Source: Poseidonibacter lekithochrous (GTDB taxonomy: Bacteria > Campylobacterota > Campylobacteria > Campylobacterales > Arcobacteraceae). Taken from it: a stretch of DNA of 64,000 bases. The DNA lies in assembly GCF_013283835.1 (NCBI RefSeq), contig NZ_CP054052.1:1922001-1986000 (forward strand), written 5' to 3'. The translations under genes and the position numbers were made by a program. Every line of letters begins with the position of its first letter. Position 1 is the stretch's first letter. Below, one piece after another: positions 26,013 through 35,715 of the stretch. The notes under the pieces are model-generated. The model saw only the letters and a list, made by a program, of their open reading frames with translations. It was not told the origin of the DNA and did no database searches.

Positions 26013-27299
26013 TTATTTCCTTACTATTGAGAATGTTAAATTATTAATCTCTTTATGAGATTTTATATATTCGTTTAAATCATCAAGTTTTAAATCTTGA
26101 ATCTTTTCTAACTCTAATGTAGAGTGATCTTGCTCTAGACCTCTATAATAAAGAGTAAATGCTCTATTTAATCTTTGAGATAATGTTTCACTTCTTAAAG
26201 GTTCACTTCCAGTTAAAAAGTTCTTCGCAGCATCTAGTTCATCTTGCGTAACACCTTTTTTAACAAACTGTGCAACTAATTCATTAACTAAATGTTGAGC
26301 TTCTTTCGCTGTTTCATTTTTTGTTTGTAAGTATCCTGAGAAGAAAGAATGTGATTTATTAATAGATACATAACCATAAGCACTATAAGCTAAACCTCTT
26401 TTAACCCTAATTTCTTCCATTAGTCTTGAACCAAAACCAGAGCCACCTAAAATAAATGAAGCGACTTTAGCTTTATAAGCATCAGAATCTTTAACATCAA
26501 CATTATATGAACTTCCAAAATAAATATACGCTTGCTGAGTATCTTTAATTAAAGTTTCTTCTTGTTTTTTAGAGTTAAGAGATATTTTTGACATCTCTTG
26601 TTTTTTTCCAGCTTCTAAAGTTTTTAATAAAGGAGTAATTAGTTTTGTAAATTCTTTATAATCAAAGTCACCGCCTGCAACAATAATTAAATTGTTAAGG
26701 TTAATAGTTTTATTTAAAAACTTTTTTACATCTTTTAATTCAATTTTAGAAAGAGAATCAATTGTTCCAGAAGAAGGATTCTCTAAAGGAGTATCTTTGA
26801 AAAGTGTAGATTTCAATAAGTTTTTAGCTGTATAATCAAAATCATTTTCTTTTCTTTTAAGAGCACCAATTTGAATAGTTTTTAGTTTATTCAATGTGTC
26901 TTCACTATAATTTGGAGACTTTAAAAGTTTTGTTAGTAATTTAATAGATTTTTCTGATACATCTTTTAAATTAGATAGTTCAATAACAAAAGTTTCAAAA
27001 CCATTAGATGCAGTTAAAGAAATAGCATTTTCTTCTAACTTTTGAGCAAATTCAGTTGAACCTAACTCTTTAGTTCCTTCATTTAAAAGTCTTGAAGATA
27101 AACTAACTAAACCACTTTTATTTTTATCTTGAATATATCCTGAATTTTGAAAAACTAATTGAAGGTTTAGTGTTGGTAAACTTTTTTGTTCTTCAAAAAC
27201 AACAGGTACTTTTATATCATTTATTTCAATATGCTTTATAATAGCACTCATTAAACTTCCTTGTATAACTAGTAATGCAAATAAGTATTTTTTTAACAT
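26013..27299 (-). CDS. M16-family peptidase-like protein, probably non-catalytic
   Basis: 428 aa with an N-terminal signal peptide (about 1-18), so periplasmic. It has the two-lobe M16 layout, with [26 protein letters not shown] in the second half. The zinc motif HxxEH, expected in the first lobe, is replaced by SSRLLNEGT, so it cannot bind zinc in the normal way. Related Campylobacterota also carry such non-catalytic M16 proteins. Three bases separate it from the gltX-like gene. Confidence 0.9.
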   Translation of the reverse strand: MLKKYLFALLVIQGSLMSAIIKHIEINDIKVPVVFEEQKSLPTLNLQLVFQNSGYIQDKNKSGLVSLSSRLLNEGTKELGSTEFAQKLEENAISLTASNGFETFVIELSNLKDVSEKSIKLLTKLLKSPNYSEDTLNKLKTIQIGALKRKENDFDYTAKNLLKSTLFKDTPLENPSSGTIDSLSKIELKDVKKFLNKTINLNNLIIVAGGDFDYKEFTKLITPLLKTLEAGKKQEMSKISLNSKKQEETLIKDTQQAYIYFGSSYNVDVKDSDAYKAKVASFILGGSGFGSRLMEEIRVKRGLAYSAYGYVSINKSHSFFSGYLQTKNETAKEAQHLVNELVAQFVKKGVTQDELDAAKNFLTGSEPLRSETLSQRLNRAFTLYYRGLEQDHSTLELEKIQDLKLDDLNEYIKSHKEINNLTFSIVRK

Positions 27300-27303
27300 A
27301 GGT

Positions 27304-28395
27304 CTAGAACCTTTCTAAAATCTCGTATGCTGTATTTCTTTTTGCTGGGTTTTCACCAACATCCTTAATTAGCCTGATCATCTCATCTTGATTCATTCTA
27401 TTTGAAGCTCCTGCTGCTTTAACAACATTCTCTTCCATCATAGTTGAACCTAAATCATTTGCTCCAAATTTTAAAGCCATTTGCCCAATATAAGAGCCTT
27501 GAGTTACCCAAGAACTTTGCATGTTCATAAAATTATCTAAATAAATTCTAGAAACTGCAAGTAATCTTAAATATCTATTTGAAGATTGGGGTTTAATATC
27601 TGGTATTTCAGCTAATAATTTTGTATTAGCTCCTTGAAATGACCACATAATAAATGCTCTAAATCCACCTGATTCATCTTGAAGTTTTCTAAGTAACTCC
27701 CAATGTTCAATAATCTCTTCATCTGTTTCAACAGTTCCAAACATCATTGTAGCAGTAGTTTTCATACCAATTGAATGAGCAAGTCTATGAACTTCTATCC
27801 AATCTTCACTATCCATTTTATTAGGAGCAATAATATCTCTTACTCTATCTGATAAAATTTCAGCTCCAGCTCCTGGAATTGAACTTAGACCTTTAGCTTG
27901 TAATCTTTTTAAAACTTCTAAAATAGATATTTTAGATACTTTTGAAATGTATTTTACTTCAATAGCTGAAAAACCATGAATAGTAATTTGAGGATACTTA
28001 GTATGAATATGAGAAACTAATTCTTCATAATAATCAATTTTAAGTTTAGGATGAACACCACCTTGGAATAAAATCTGAGTCCCACCAATTTCAAGTAATT
28101 CATCAATCTTTTGGTCAATTTCATCAAATTTTAATACATAAGAGTCTTCATCTCGTCCATGTCTATAAAAAGCACAAAACTTACAATCAACCCAACATAC
28201 ATTAGTATAGTTAATATTTCTATCAACAATAAAAGATGTAGTTTTTTCTGGATGTAATTGAGATTTTTTTTCTGTTGCTAATTCTCCTAATTCTAAAAGA
28301 GAAGCATTTTTAATTAAATCTAATGCTTCTTCATTTGTAATTCTTCTATTAAGAATTTCTCTGTCAATTTTATTTTCATTCATTATTTTTGTCAT
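27304..28395 (-). CDS. mqnC: Cyclic dehypoxanthinyl futalosine synthase (menaquinone, futalosine pathway)
   Basis: 363 aa radical-SAM enzyme. The cluster motif is CWVDCKFCAF (CxxxCxxC), and FQGGVHP and GAGAEILSDRVRDII are typical for MqnC. It cyclises dehypoxanthine futalosine on the way to menaquinone, the route used by Campylobacterota in place of the Men pathway. It lies one base after bamA. The start has a poor ribosome site; the second Met (residue 5) is an alternative. Confidence 0.94.
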   Translation of the reverse strand: MTKIMNENKIDREILNRRITNEEALDLIKNASLLELGELATEKKSQLHPEKTTSFIVDRNINYTNVCWVDCKFCAFYRHGRDEDSYVLKFDEIDQKIDELLEIGGTQILFQGGVHPKLKIDYYEELVSHIHTKYPQITIHGFSAIEVKYISKVSKISILEVLKRLQAKGLSSIPGAGAEILSDRVRDIIAPNKMDSEDWIEVHRLAHSIGMKTTATMMFGTVETDEEIIEHWELLRKLQDESGGFRAFIMWSFQGANTKLLAEIPDIKPQSSNRYLRLLAVSRIYLDNFMNMQSSWVTQGSYIGQMALKFGANDLGSTMMEENVVKAAGASNRMNQDEMIRLIKDVGENPAKRNTAYEILERF

Positions 28396-28396
28396 A

Positions 28397-30646
28397 TTAG
28401 AAACTTGATCCTAGTGAGAATTCAAATGAAGATGTATCATCACCTTCTTTATCATTTAAAGGTTGTGCAAAAATTAATTGTAATGGTCCAACAGGAGAAT
28501 TCCATTCTAATAATGCACCCGTACTCATTCTTGATATCTCATCAAAAGTACTTTGACCAATCATTCCATAATCATAGAATAATCCCCATCTCATTTTTGC
28601 ACTTTCTATTAGAGGAAAGTTAACCTCTACAGAATTTGTCCATGATTTTTTATATGGATCTTCTACTAAACCTTGATCATTATTTGGTCCAAAGGCATAA
28701 GATTTAAATCCTCTTAAAGTCTTAGGTCCTCCTAAGTATAATGAATCACCTTGGTTAATTTGTCCCATATCAGATAATATTCTTAATTGAGTTTTATATC
28801 TAATGATCCAATCTAACTCTGTTAAATCTTCAATTGAGTAAAAATATTTAAATGATGATGTAGATTTTAAATACTTTGAATCTCCACCAACTCCAGCTAT
28901 TTCTAAAGATGTTTGAGCTTTATATCCTTCTCTTGGAAGATAAAAGTCATCTGTATTATCAAAATTAACATAAGGTGTAATTGAACTAGTAATATAATCA
29001 GTATCTTGGAAATAAAGAGGATTGCCTTCTCTACCAGCTTTATCATAATTATAATTTTCATCTATTAAATCAAACCTATATCTTAAACCGGCATACATAT
29101 CTCTAATTACTTGTTTACCAACAGATACAGAGAAACCTTGAGTTTTCTTATCTACATCATATTCGTCTCTATTAATTTCAGATTTACTATTATGGATTTC
29201 TACTTGTCCATTATATTCACTGTCATTAATAGCAGGATTTTTTAAAGAAATGGCAAATTTACTTTTTCTTGCTGATAAATCTGTACTTACACCTAATGAT
29301 AACCCTGATCCAAAGATATTTGCATCACTAACTGATGCACTAATCATTAATTTATCATAAGATCCATATCCACCACCAAGAATAAGGTTTCCAGTAGATG
29401 CTTCTGTTACATCAACTAAAATATCAACTTTATCCTCAGATACTCTTTTTTGCTCAATTTTTACATCTTCAAAAAATCTTGTTCTTTTTAGCTTTGATCT
29501 AGAGTCTTTAAAATCAGTAAGATTAAATAAATCTCCTGGAGCTAAATATACGTTTCTTCTAATAACTCTATCTAGTGTTCTTGTATTACCAGCAATTTTT
29601 ACATCATTGATATATACTTTTTTACCAGGAATTACGTTGAATACTACTTTTACTTTCCCATCTTTTTCATTCTTTTGAATGTCAAATCTAACAACAGCAA
29701 AAGCATAACCTTTATTTGCTACTTGAGTTTTAATATACTCTTGATCTTTTCTTAACCTTTTAATATTAAAAGTATTTCCAACAATTAATTTTAATTCAGG
29801 ATAAATAGTTTCTGGATCAACAATACTTGAGTCTAAAAATATTTTAATATCTTCAGTTTTATATTTTTTACCTTCTGTAATAAAAAAGTCTAATTTTGCT
29901 TGATTAGATGCAAAATCAATATTTAGAAATGGTTCTTTAACCTCAGCATCTAAATATCCCTTTTCAAAATATAATTCATTAATTCTTCTTGATTCATATT
30001 TTAACTGATCAATATTTACTTCACCATCATTTCTACCAAACCACCAAGAAACTGATTCTTCCTCTTTATTTGCAGTAACCGTATCAAAATCACCTTGATC
30101 TAAATTATCGGCACCATAATAGTTAGCTTTCTTAATAATGATTTCATCACCCTTATTAACATTAAATGTTAACTTAACAGAGTGTTCATTTAGTTTTTCA
30201 ACTTCAGTTTCAACTACAGAGTAAATATATCCATCATTTTCTAACATATCTAATAATGTACTTTTAGCATCTTGTACTCTTTTTTTAGTGTACATAGATC
30301 CTTTTCTAAGTTTTATAATAGATTTTAAAGATTCAATATCATCTTCTCTACTCTTATAACCTTTAATTTCAATTTTAGCAATTGAAGGTTTCTCTTTAAA
30401 ATTTAATTCTAAATTACCATTATTTTCATAAATGGCAATATCATCAAAATAACCAAAGTCATAAAACTTTTTAATTGCTTTATTTAACTTCTTATTGTCT
30501 AGTTCATCACCAACTTTAATATCTAATGTTTCATTTACAATTTTAGGTGAAATCTTACTTAAATTTTTATATTCAATTGTTTTTATCGTGTTTGCACTTA
30601 ATGCTGTTGCACACGCTAAAGAAAATAGTACTACTTTATTTTTCAC
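28397..30646 (-). CDS. bamA: Outer membrane protein assembly factor BamA
   Basis: 749 aa. A signal peptide (about 1-18) is followed by five POTRA repeats (to about residue 420, e.g. VNKGDEIIIKKANYYG and INDVKIAGNTRTLDRVIRR) and a C-terminal beta barrel. The family barrel motif appears as LYLGGPKTLRGF (the VRGF-type lid) and the chain ends in a Phe (GSSF). It inserts beta-barrel proteins into the outer membrane. The start is GTG with AAGGAAAGTC before it. It heads the operon bamA-mqnC-M16-gltX-yggT. Confidence 0.97.
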   Translation of the reverse strand: MKNKVVLFSLACATALSANTIKTIEYKNLSKISPKIVNETLDIKVGDELDNKKLNKAIKKFYDFGYFDDIAIYENNGNLELNFKEKPSIAKIEIKGYKSREDDIESLKSIIKLRKGSMYTKKRVQDAKSTLLDMLENDGYIYSVVETEVEKLNEHSVKLTFNVNKGDEIIIKKANYYGADNLDQGDFDTVTANKEEESVSWWFGRNDGEVNIDQLKYESRRINELYFEKGYLDAEVKEPFLNIDFASNQAKLDFFITEGKKYKTEDIKIFLDSSIVDPETIYPELKLIVGNTFNIKRLRKDQEYIKTQVANKGYAFAVVRFDIQKNEKDGKVKVVFNVIPGKKVYINDVKIAGNTRTLDRVIRRNVYLAPGDLFNLTDFKDSRSKLKRTRFFEDVKIEQKRVSEDKVDILVDVTEASTGNLILGGGYGSYDKLMISASVSDANIFGSGLSLGVSTDLSARKSKFAISLKNPAINDSEYNGQVEIHNSKSEINRDEYDVDKKTQGFSVSVGKQVIRDMYAGLRYRFDLIDENYNYDKAGREGNPLYFQDTDYITSSITPYVNFDNTDDFYLPREGYKAQTSLEIAGVGGDSKYLKSTSSFKYFYSIEDLTELDWIIRYKTQLRILSDMGQINQGDSLYLGGPKTLRGFKSYAFGPNNDQGLVEDPYKKSWTNSVEVNFPLIESAKMRWGLFYDYGMIGQSTFDEISRMSTGALLEWNSPVGPLQLIFAQPLNDKEGDDTSSFEFSLGSSF

Positions 30647-30747
30647 GACTTTCCTTAATATAATAATAAGACAATAATATAGCTAAATTCACTTTATATA
30701 ATAATTAAGATATAATCACAAAATTATATAAATAAAAAGGTATAAAT

Positions 30748-31578
30748 TTGAATATCGGAATAGTTGGTTTAGGACTAATGGGTGGATCTTTTGCAAAAGC
30801 CATGAAAAAGTATGGCATTGCAAAAAAAGTATATGGTTATGCAAGAAGTGAGCAATCAAAAAAAGAGATTGCTGAATTGAATTTAGTTGATGAACTTGTT
30901 GATATGACAACACTTAAAGAAAAATCAGACTTAATAGTATTGGCAATACCTGTTGATAATATTATTACTATACTACCAGACTTATTAGATATTAATGCAA
31001 ATACTACAATTATGGACCTAGGTTCAACAAAAGAGTTTATTGTAAAAAATATACCAAATGAAATTAGAAAAAACTTTGTTGCAGCACATCCAATGTGTGG
31101 TTCTGAGAAATTTGGACCAAAAGCTGCTATGGATAACCTATATGAAGGTAAAACTGTTGTTTTATGTAATTTAGAAGATAATGATGACATACATGAACAA
31201 AGAGCAATTAAAGTATTCCAAGATATTGGAATGAGACTTGTTTTTATGGATTCAAAAAACCATGATATTCATGCTTGTTATATGTCACATTTACCACATG
31301 CAATATCTTATTCTCTAGCAAATACGGTAATGGGTCATGAAGATCCAAAATCTATTATCGCACTAGCAGCTGGTGGTTTTACAGATATGAGTAGAATTGC
31401 AAAATCAAGTCCAGATATGTGGACTGATATTTTCAAACAAAATAAAGATAATCTATTAGATTCAATTGACTTATTTGAAGAACATATGAAAAAAGTAAGA
31501 AAAATGGTTGAAAATGAAGAGTACGATGATTTAAAACAGTGGATGGAAAAAGCAAATACTTTACATGAGATACTTTAA
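30748..31578 (+). CDS. tyrA: Prephenate dehydrogenase
   Basis: 276 aa from a TTG start with AAAAAGG 7 bases upstream. The Rossmann motif GIVGLGLMGGSFAKA opens the protein; HPMCGSEKFGP and SHLPHAISY are substrate-side stretches of the family. It converts prephenate to 4-hydroxyphenylpyruvate for tyrosine. No chorismate mutase or ACT domain is attached. It is divergent from bamA and ends in a convergent hairpin. Confidence 0.95.
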   Translation: MNIGIVGLGLMGGSFAKAMKKYGIAKKVYGYARSEQSKKEIAELNLVDELVDMTTLKEKSDLIVLAIPVDNIITILPDLLDINANTTIMDLGSTKEFIVKNIPNEIRKNFVAAHPMCGSEKFGPKAAMDNLYEGKTVVLCNLEDNDDIHEQRAIKVFQDIGMRLVFMDSKNHDIHACYMSHLPHAISYSLANTVMGHEDPKSIIALAAGGFTDMSRIAKSSPDMWTDIFKQNKDNLLDSIDLFEEHMKKVRKMVENEEYDDLKQWMEKANTLHEIL

Positions 31579-31590
31579 TTAGTATCTCAT
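31565..31590. terminator. Hairpin between convergent tyrA and folP
   Basis: A perfect 10-bp stem, ATGAGATACT (31565-31574) with AGTATCTCAT (31581-31590). The tyrA stop TAA lies in the 6-nt loop region. It can serve both convergent genes. Confidence 0.7.
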
Positions 31591-31595
31591 ATATA

Positions 31596-32735
31596 TTAAT
31601 TTATTGAATTAATAGCTTCTAAAACTTTAATAGCTTGATAGTGTTCTTTAACATCATGACATCTAACTATTGAAGCCCCTTTTTTTATAGACTCTAAATG
31701 AATAGCTAAAGTTCCTGGAAGTCTTTGCTCAATACTAGAACTTACAATTTTATCAATCATTGATTTTCTACTAGCACCAATTAATACTTCAAATCCAAAA
31801 TGTTTAAAATGTTCCATATTATTAAGTAATGTAAGATTGTGTTCTAATGTCTTACCAAAACCAATACCTACATCTAAAACAATATCCTTTATTCCAAAAG
31901 ATTGTGCCTTTTGAATTTGTGTTTGGAAATACTTATCTAAATCTAACATTATATTTTCATATTCTGGATTATCTTGCATATTACTTGGATCATTTTGCAT
32001 ATGCATTATTATAACTTGAGCATTATATTTAGCTGATACTTTACAAACCTCATCATTGCTTAAACCTGTAATATCATTTACAATTTTAAAACCTTTGTTT
32101 AAAACATAATCAATAACTAAAGGAGAATAGGAGTCAATAGAGAAATCTACTTTCTCAAAATATTTATTTTCATAAATAGCATCAACAATACTTTTAACTC
32201 TTTGCAATTCAACACTTTCTTCAACAGCAATAGATCCAGGTCTTGATGATACTGCACCTATATCTATAATATCAGCACCATCACTAATCATCTCTTCAAT
32301 TCTAGAAGATGCTTGAATCTCATCAAATCTACTTCCAGAAAAAAATGAATCTTCATTAGCATTTAATACACCCATGATTTTAGTCTTATTAGAATTTTGT
32401 TGTACATAAGCTTTTAAATCTTTTGCTAAATCTTTTAATCCAAAAGGTTGTGTTAATTCTTTTCTACTTAAAATCTCAAAATGTTTTGTAGTACCAATTA
32501 AAATTCCATCTACATGTTTTTCTTTTGCTGTAATAACTCCAGTTGGAACTGCTAATTCAGCACCAATAGATAAAGCATCTTGTTTTAATATATTTGCAGC
32601 ACCAACATGCATATCTTTTATATATAAGGTATGTAGTTTTGATTTTTTTGAAAGTATAGATATTCCACCAGTATCACAGTTTAATTGTGAGAATACTTTT
32701 TTTGTATCATTAATTGATATTTTATATGAGTTCAT
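31596..32735 (-). CDS. folP: Dihydropteroate synthase
   Basis: 379 aa. It joins the pterin diphosphate to p-aminobenzoate in folate synthesis. The catalytic TIM barrel is the C-terminal part (from about residue 115) with GVLNANEDSFFSGSRF, DIGAVSSRPGS, NDITGL and GFGKTLEHN. The N-terminal 110 residues are an extra segment not present in short FolP proteins, as in other Campylobacterota. It ends the conserved nudH-lysC-hobA-holB-folP operon. Confidence 0.94.
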   Translation of the reverse strand: MNSYKISINDTKKVFSQLNCDTGGISILSKKSKLHTLYIKDMHVGAANILKQDALSIGAELAVPTGVITAKEKHVDGILIGTTKHFEILSRKELTQPFGLKDLAKDLKAYVQQNSNKTKIMGVLNANEDSFFSGSRFDEIQASSRIEEMISDGADIIDIGAVSSRPGSIAVEESVELQRVKSIVDAIYENKYFEKVDFSIDSYSPLVIDYVLNKGFKIVNDITGLSNDEVCKVSAKYNAQVIIMHMQNDPSNMQDNPEYENIMLDLDKYFQTQIQKAQSFGIKDIVLDVGIGFGKTLEHNLTLLNNMEHFKHFGFEVLIGASRKSMIDKIVSSSIEQRLPGTLAIHLESIKKGASIVRCHDVKEHYQAIKVLEAINSIN

Positions 32736-32744
32736 ATAAAACCC

Positions 32745-33377
32745 TTAAAATTTAGTTTTTTGGTTTGATAAAGATAAAAGTAGGGTAGTTAATACATTTA
32801 CTGGTCTAGAGTTTAATTCTAACAACTTAATTGATTTTGAGAAAAATTCTAATTGATTTTGAGTAAGAGATAAATCTTGAATTTTTACTTTTAATAAAAT
32901 AGATTCAATAATTTCTTTTGCTTCATTTTTTGATATTTTTTGATTCTCTTTTAAAAAATTATAAATATCTTTTAAATCAAGTTTTTTAATATCTAATGGT
33001 GATTCATCTTTTAATTGTGATTTTTTTAAATATAAATAAGGCATTCTAGAATAAATAGTAGGAAGAATAGAAGACTTAGAAGTTGTTAATATAATAAATA
33101 CAACATTACTAGGTGGTTCTTCTAATACTTTCAGAAGTGAATTCTGTGCTTCATTCCTAAATGTAGTACCACATAGAAATATATATTTTTTTTCATTTGA
33201 AGCAATATATGCTTCTTTTATAGCAAGAGTAGCTTGAGATATTAAAAACTCTTCTTTTTCTTCATTTTTTATAATTCGTACTAAGTGTTTAGGATAAAAA
33301 GAAACTAAATCATTTAAAGTACTATCAATATTATCAACAACTAAAATAGTTGAATTATCAATTTTATTAGTAATCAT
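32745..33377 (-). CDS. holB: DNA polymerase III delta-prime subunit
   Basis: 210 aa. It is a short AAA-type clamp loader subunit with the stretch FLCGTTFRNEAQNSLLKVLEEPPSNVVFIILTT (residues in two parts), the conserved lid/sensor region of delta-prime. The P-loop is absent, as is normal for delta-prime. It is shorter than E. coli HolB. The position between hobA and folP is typical of this lineage. Confidence 0.9.
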   Translation of the reverse strand: MITNKIDNSTILVVDNIDSTLNDLVSFYPKHLVRIIKNEEKEEFLISQATLAIKEAYIASNEKKYIFLCGTTFRNEAQNSLLKVLEEPPSNVVFIILTTSKSSILPTIYSRMPYLYLKKSQLKDESPLDIKKLDLKDIYNFLKENQKISKNEAKEIIESILLKVKIQDLSLTQNQLEFFSKSIKLLELNSRPVNVLTTLLLSLSNQKTKF

Positions 33378-33378
33378 A

Positions 33379-33930
33379 TTAGTTCTCTACGTTAATCTCA
33401 GCAAATAATGCTGAACTTACAGTTTTATTGTAAAGTCTAAACATCTGTAATAGTTTCATATCTAAAGCCTCATCATTACTTCTTAAATTAAAAGCGTCTT
33501 GTTTCTCTTCATCTAATAACCATAAAAATGAGTTCTTAGATACTTTTGGTATTACCGCACGTGAGTCTTGACTCTTTCCAATAAACCAAAAACAATATCC
33601 ATTAGGAAAAGATATATTTAACATATCTTTAATATGTGAGATATCATCATCTGATTTAATATTGTCAATATACTTATAAAAAGACTTAAAATCATAAAAA
33701 GGTAAAAAGGGTCTATTTAATTTAGTCGAATTAATATTAGTTAAAATATATTCTAGAAACCATTCTCGCTCTTTATCAGTAATTACAATTACAGAACAAC
33801 CTTTTTCTAAAAGATTTACAATATTTTTAGATACTAATGGTGTCCATTCATATTTTTTTTCTTCCAACCAAGGAGAGATAAGTCTATCTTCCCTGATTGC
33901 ATCAACTGTCCAATTTAGAAATTCTTGCAC
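33379..33930 (-). CDS. hobA: DnaA-binding initiation protein HobA
   Basis: 183 aa. HobA binds domain I of DnaA and promotes assembly of the replication initiation complex in Campylobacterota; it is a functional counterpart of DiaA. The N-terminus FLNWTVDAIREDRLISPWLEEKKYEW (seen in two parts) and the WFIGKSQDSRAVIPK stretch are characteristic. One base separates it from holB and two from lysC. Confidence 0.93.
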   Translation of the reverse strand: MQEFLNWTVDAIREDRLISPWLEEKKYEWTPLVSKNIVNLLEKGCSVIVITDKEREWFLEYILTNINSTKLNRPFLPFYDFKSFYKYIDNIKSDDDISHIKDMLNISFPNGYCFWFIGKSQDSRAVIPKVSKNSFLWLLDEEKQDAFNLRSNDEALDMKLLQMFRLYNKTVSSALFAEINVEN

Positions 33931-33932
33931 TG

Positions 33933-35144
33933 CTACTTATCCAGTTCGTAAGCTTCGTGTAAAGATCTAACAGCTAATTCTGCATATTTTTCTTCGATAA
34001 TCATTGAAATTTTAATTTCTGAAGTTGAAATAATTCTGATATTAATATTTTCGTTTGCTAATGTTGAAAATGCTTTTGAAGCAACACCTGTATGAGATTT
34101 CATACCAACACCAACAATAGATACTTTTGCAATTGATTCATTATAATCAATTTTTCTAGCATCTCCTTCAAATCTATCCATTACAGTTCTACAAGCTTCC
34201 CAATCAGTTGTAGGAATAGTAAAGTCTAAATCTGTAGCGCCATCAACACCTACAGTTTGAACTATCATGTCAACATTAATATTGTCATCAGCAAGTGAAG
34301 TAAAAATTGATGCAGCAATGCCAGGCTTGTCAGTAACACCGTACATTCCAACTCTAACTTGATTTTTATCTAAAGCAATTCCACTAACAACTGGTTTTTC
34401 CATGATATTCTCTTCCTTTGTGATTAAAGTACCTTCAACTTCAGGCGTAAAGCTGCTTCTTGATACTAGGTTTACATTTAATTTTTTCGCCATTTCTACA
34501 GATCTATTCTGCAATACTTTAGCTCCTAATGAAGCTAATTCTAACATTTCATCATAAGAAATTTTATCTAATTTCTTTGCTTTTGGTTCAATTCTTGGGT
34601 CTGTAGTATAAATACCATCAACATCAGTATATATTTCACATACATCAGCTTCAATAGCACCAGCAATTGCAACAGCAGTTAAATCACTACCACCACGACC
34701 AAGAGTAGAAACCCTATGTGAATCTTCTGCAATTCCTTGGAATCCAGCAACAATAATTACATTACCTTCTCCAATTGCTTTCTTCATACCTGTAGTATCA
34801 ATTGATTCAATTCTTGCTTTTGTATGTGCATTATCAGTAATAATACCAGCTTGTCTACCACTCATAGAAGTAGCTTTATACCCTTGTTCATTTAAAGCAA
34901 TAGAAAGTAAAGCTGAAGTTACTCTCTCACCAGAACTTAAAAGCATATCAATTTCATCAGCCTTTGGCTTCTTTGAAAAAGTTTCTGCATATTCAATTAA
35001 TTTATTTGTTTCACCACTCATTGCTGAAACTACAGCAATTACATCGTGACCTTCATCTTTTATATTTTTTATAATATTCGCAACGTTTTGGATTCGCTCA
35101 AGTGTTCCTACACTTGTTCCACCAAATTTAAGTACTTTTAACAT
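33933..35144 (-). CDS. lysC: Aspartate kinase
   Basis: 403 aa. It phosphorylates aspartate as the first step to lysine, threonine, methionine and diaminopimelate. The kinase domain opens KFGGTSVGTLERI and has GRGGSDLTAVAIA; two C-terminal ACT domains (from about 265) include GVTDKPGIAASIF and IVGVGMKSHTGVA and allow feedback control. Full length. It lies 18 nt after nudH. Confidence 0.97.
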   Translation of the reverse strand: MLKVLKFGGTSVGTLERIQNVANIIKNIKDEGHDVIAVVSAMSGETNKLIEYAETFSKKPKADEIDMLLSSGERVTSALLSIALNEQGYKATSMSGRQAGIITDNAHTKARIESIDTTGMKKAIGEGNVIIVAGFQGIAEDSHRVSTLGRGGSDLTAVAIAGAIEADVCEIYTDVDGIYTTDPRIEPKAKKLDKISYDEMLELASLGAKVLQNRSVEMAKKLNVNLVSRSSFTPEVEGTLITKEENIMEKPVVSGIALDKNQVRVGMYGVTDKPGIAASIFTSLADDNINVDMIVQTVGVDGATDLDFTIPTTDWEACRTVMDRFEGDARKIDYNESIAKVSIVGVGMKSHTGVASKAFSTLANENINIRIISTSEIKISMIIEEKYAELAVRSLHEAYELDK

Positions 35145-35162
35145 TTAAATCTTAATCCCTTT

Positions 35163-35660
35163 CTAAATATAACCTTCATTTCTAAAATATTTTAAAACTT
35201 GTTTGTAAACTGTTCGTTTGAAAAAAGTTATATAATCATATATATTTTTTGTTGGTACAAACTTATATTCACTGAATTCTGGAATCTCAGTTTCAATATT
35301 TATTTTTGCACCTTTTTTTAATTTTACTAAAAAGTATTTTTGTCTTTGTCCATCGTATGGATGCATTTTTTTTGCTATTGCAGGGGGAAAATCATATGAA
35401 ACCCACTTTGGATATTCTGCAATAATCTCTACATCTCTTGTGCCTATTTCTTCTTCTAACTCTCTATATAGAGCCTCTTTAGCTGATTCACCTTCATCAA
35501 TTCCACCTTGTGGAAATTGCCATGCATTTTCTACATCTGTTCGTGAAGCTATAAAAATTTCACATGTATGGGGGTATTTAGCTGATAGTACAATTGCGGC
35601 CACATTTGGTCTGTAATTTTTCGTTTCATTTGATGTTATATTTTCATTTTTATCAGTCAT
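35163..35660 (-). CDS. rppH: RNA pyrophosphohydrolase (Nudix)
   Basis: 165 aa. The Nudix box reads GGIDEGESAKEALYRELEEE followed by IGT, and the protein starts YRPNVAAIVLS after a short polar N-terminus. It removes pyrophosphate from the 5' end of mRNA, starting decay; the gene is also called nudH. It heads the lysC-hobA-holB-folP operon. Confidence 0.94.
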   Translation of the reverse strand: MTDKNENITSNETKNYRPNVAAIVLSAKYPHTCEIFIASRTDVENAWQFPQGGIDEGESAKEALYRELEEEIGTRDVEIIAEYPKWVSYDFPPAIAKKMHPYDGQRQKYFLVKLKKGAKINIETEIPEFSEYKFVPTKNIYDYITFFKRTVYKQVLKYFRNEGYI

Positions 35661-35690
35661 AAATATATTTTCCCTTATAATTAGCCGAAT

Positions 35691-35696
35691 ATTATA
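35691..35696 (-). promoter_or_regulatory. Probable -10 box for the rppH operon
   Basis: TATAAT on the minus strand lies 31 bp before the rppH ATG in the 55-bp divergent gap with hemW. No good -35 hexamer is visible, and any hemW promoter would overlap it. Confidence 0.5.
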
Positions 35697-35715
35697 TAGA
35701 AACTAGGATTAAAAA

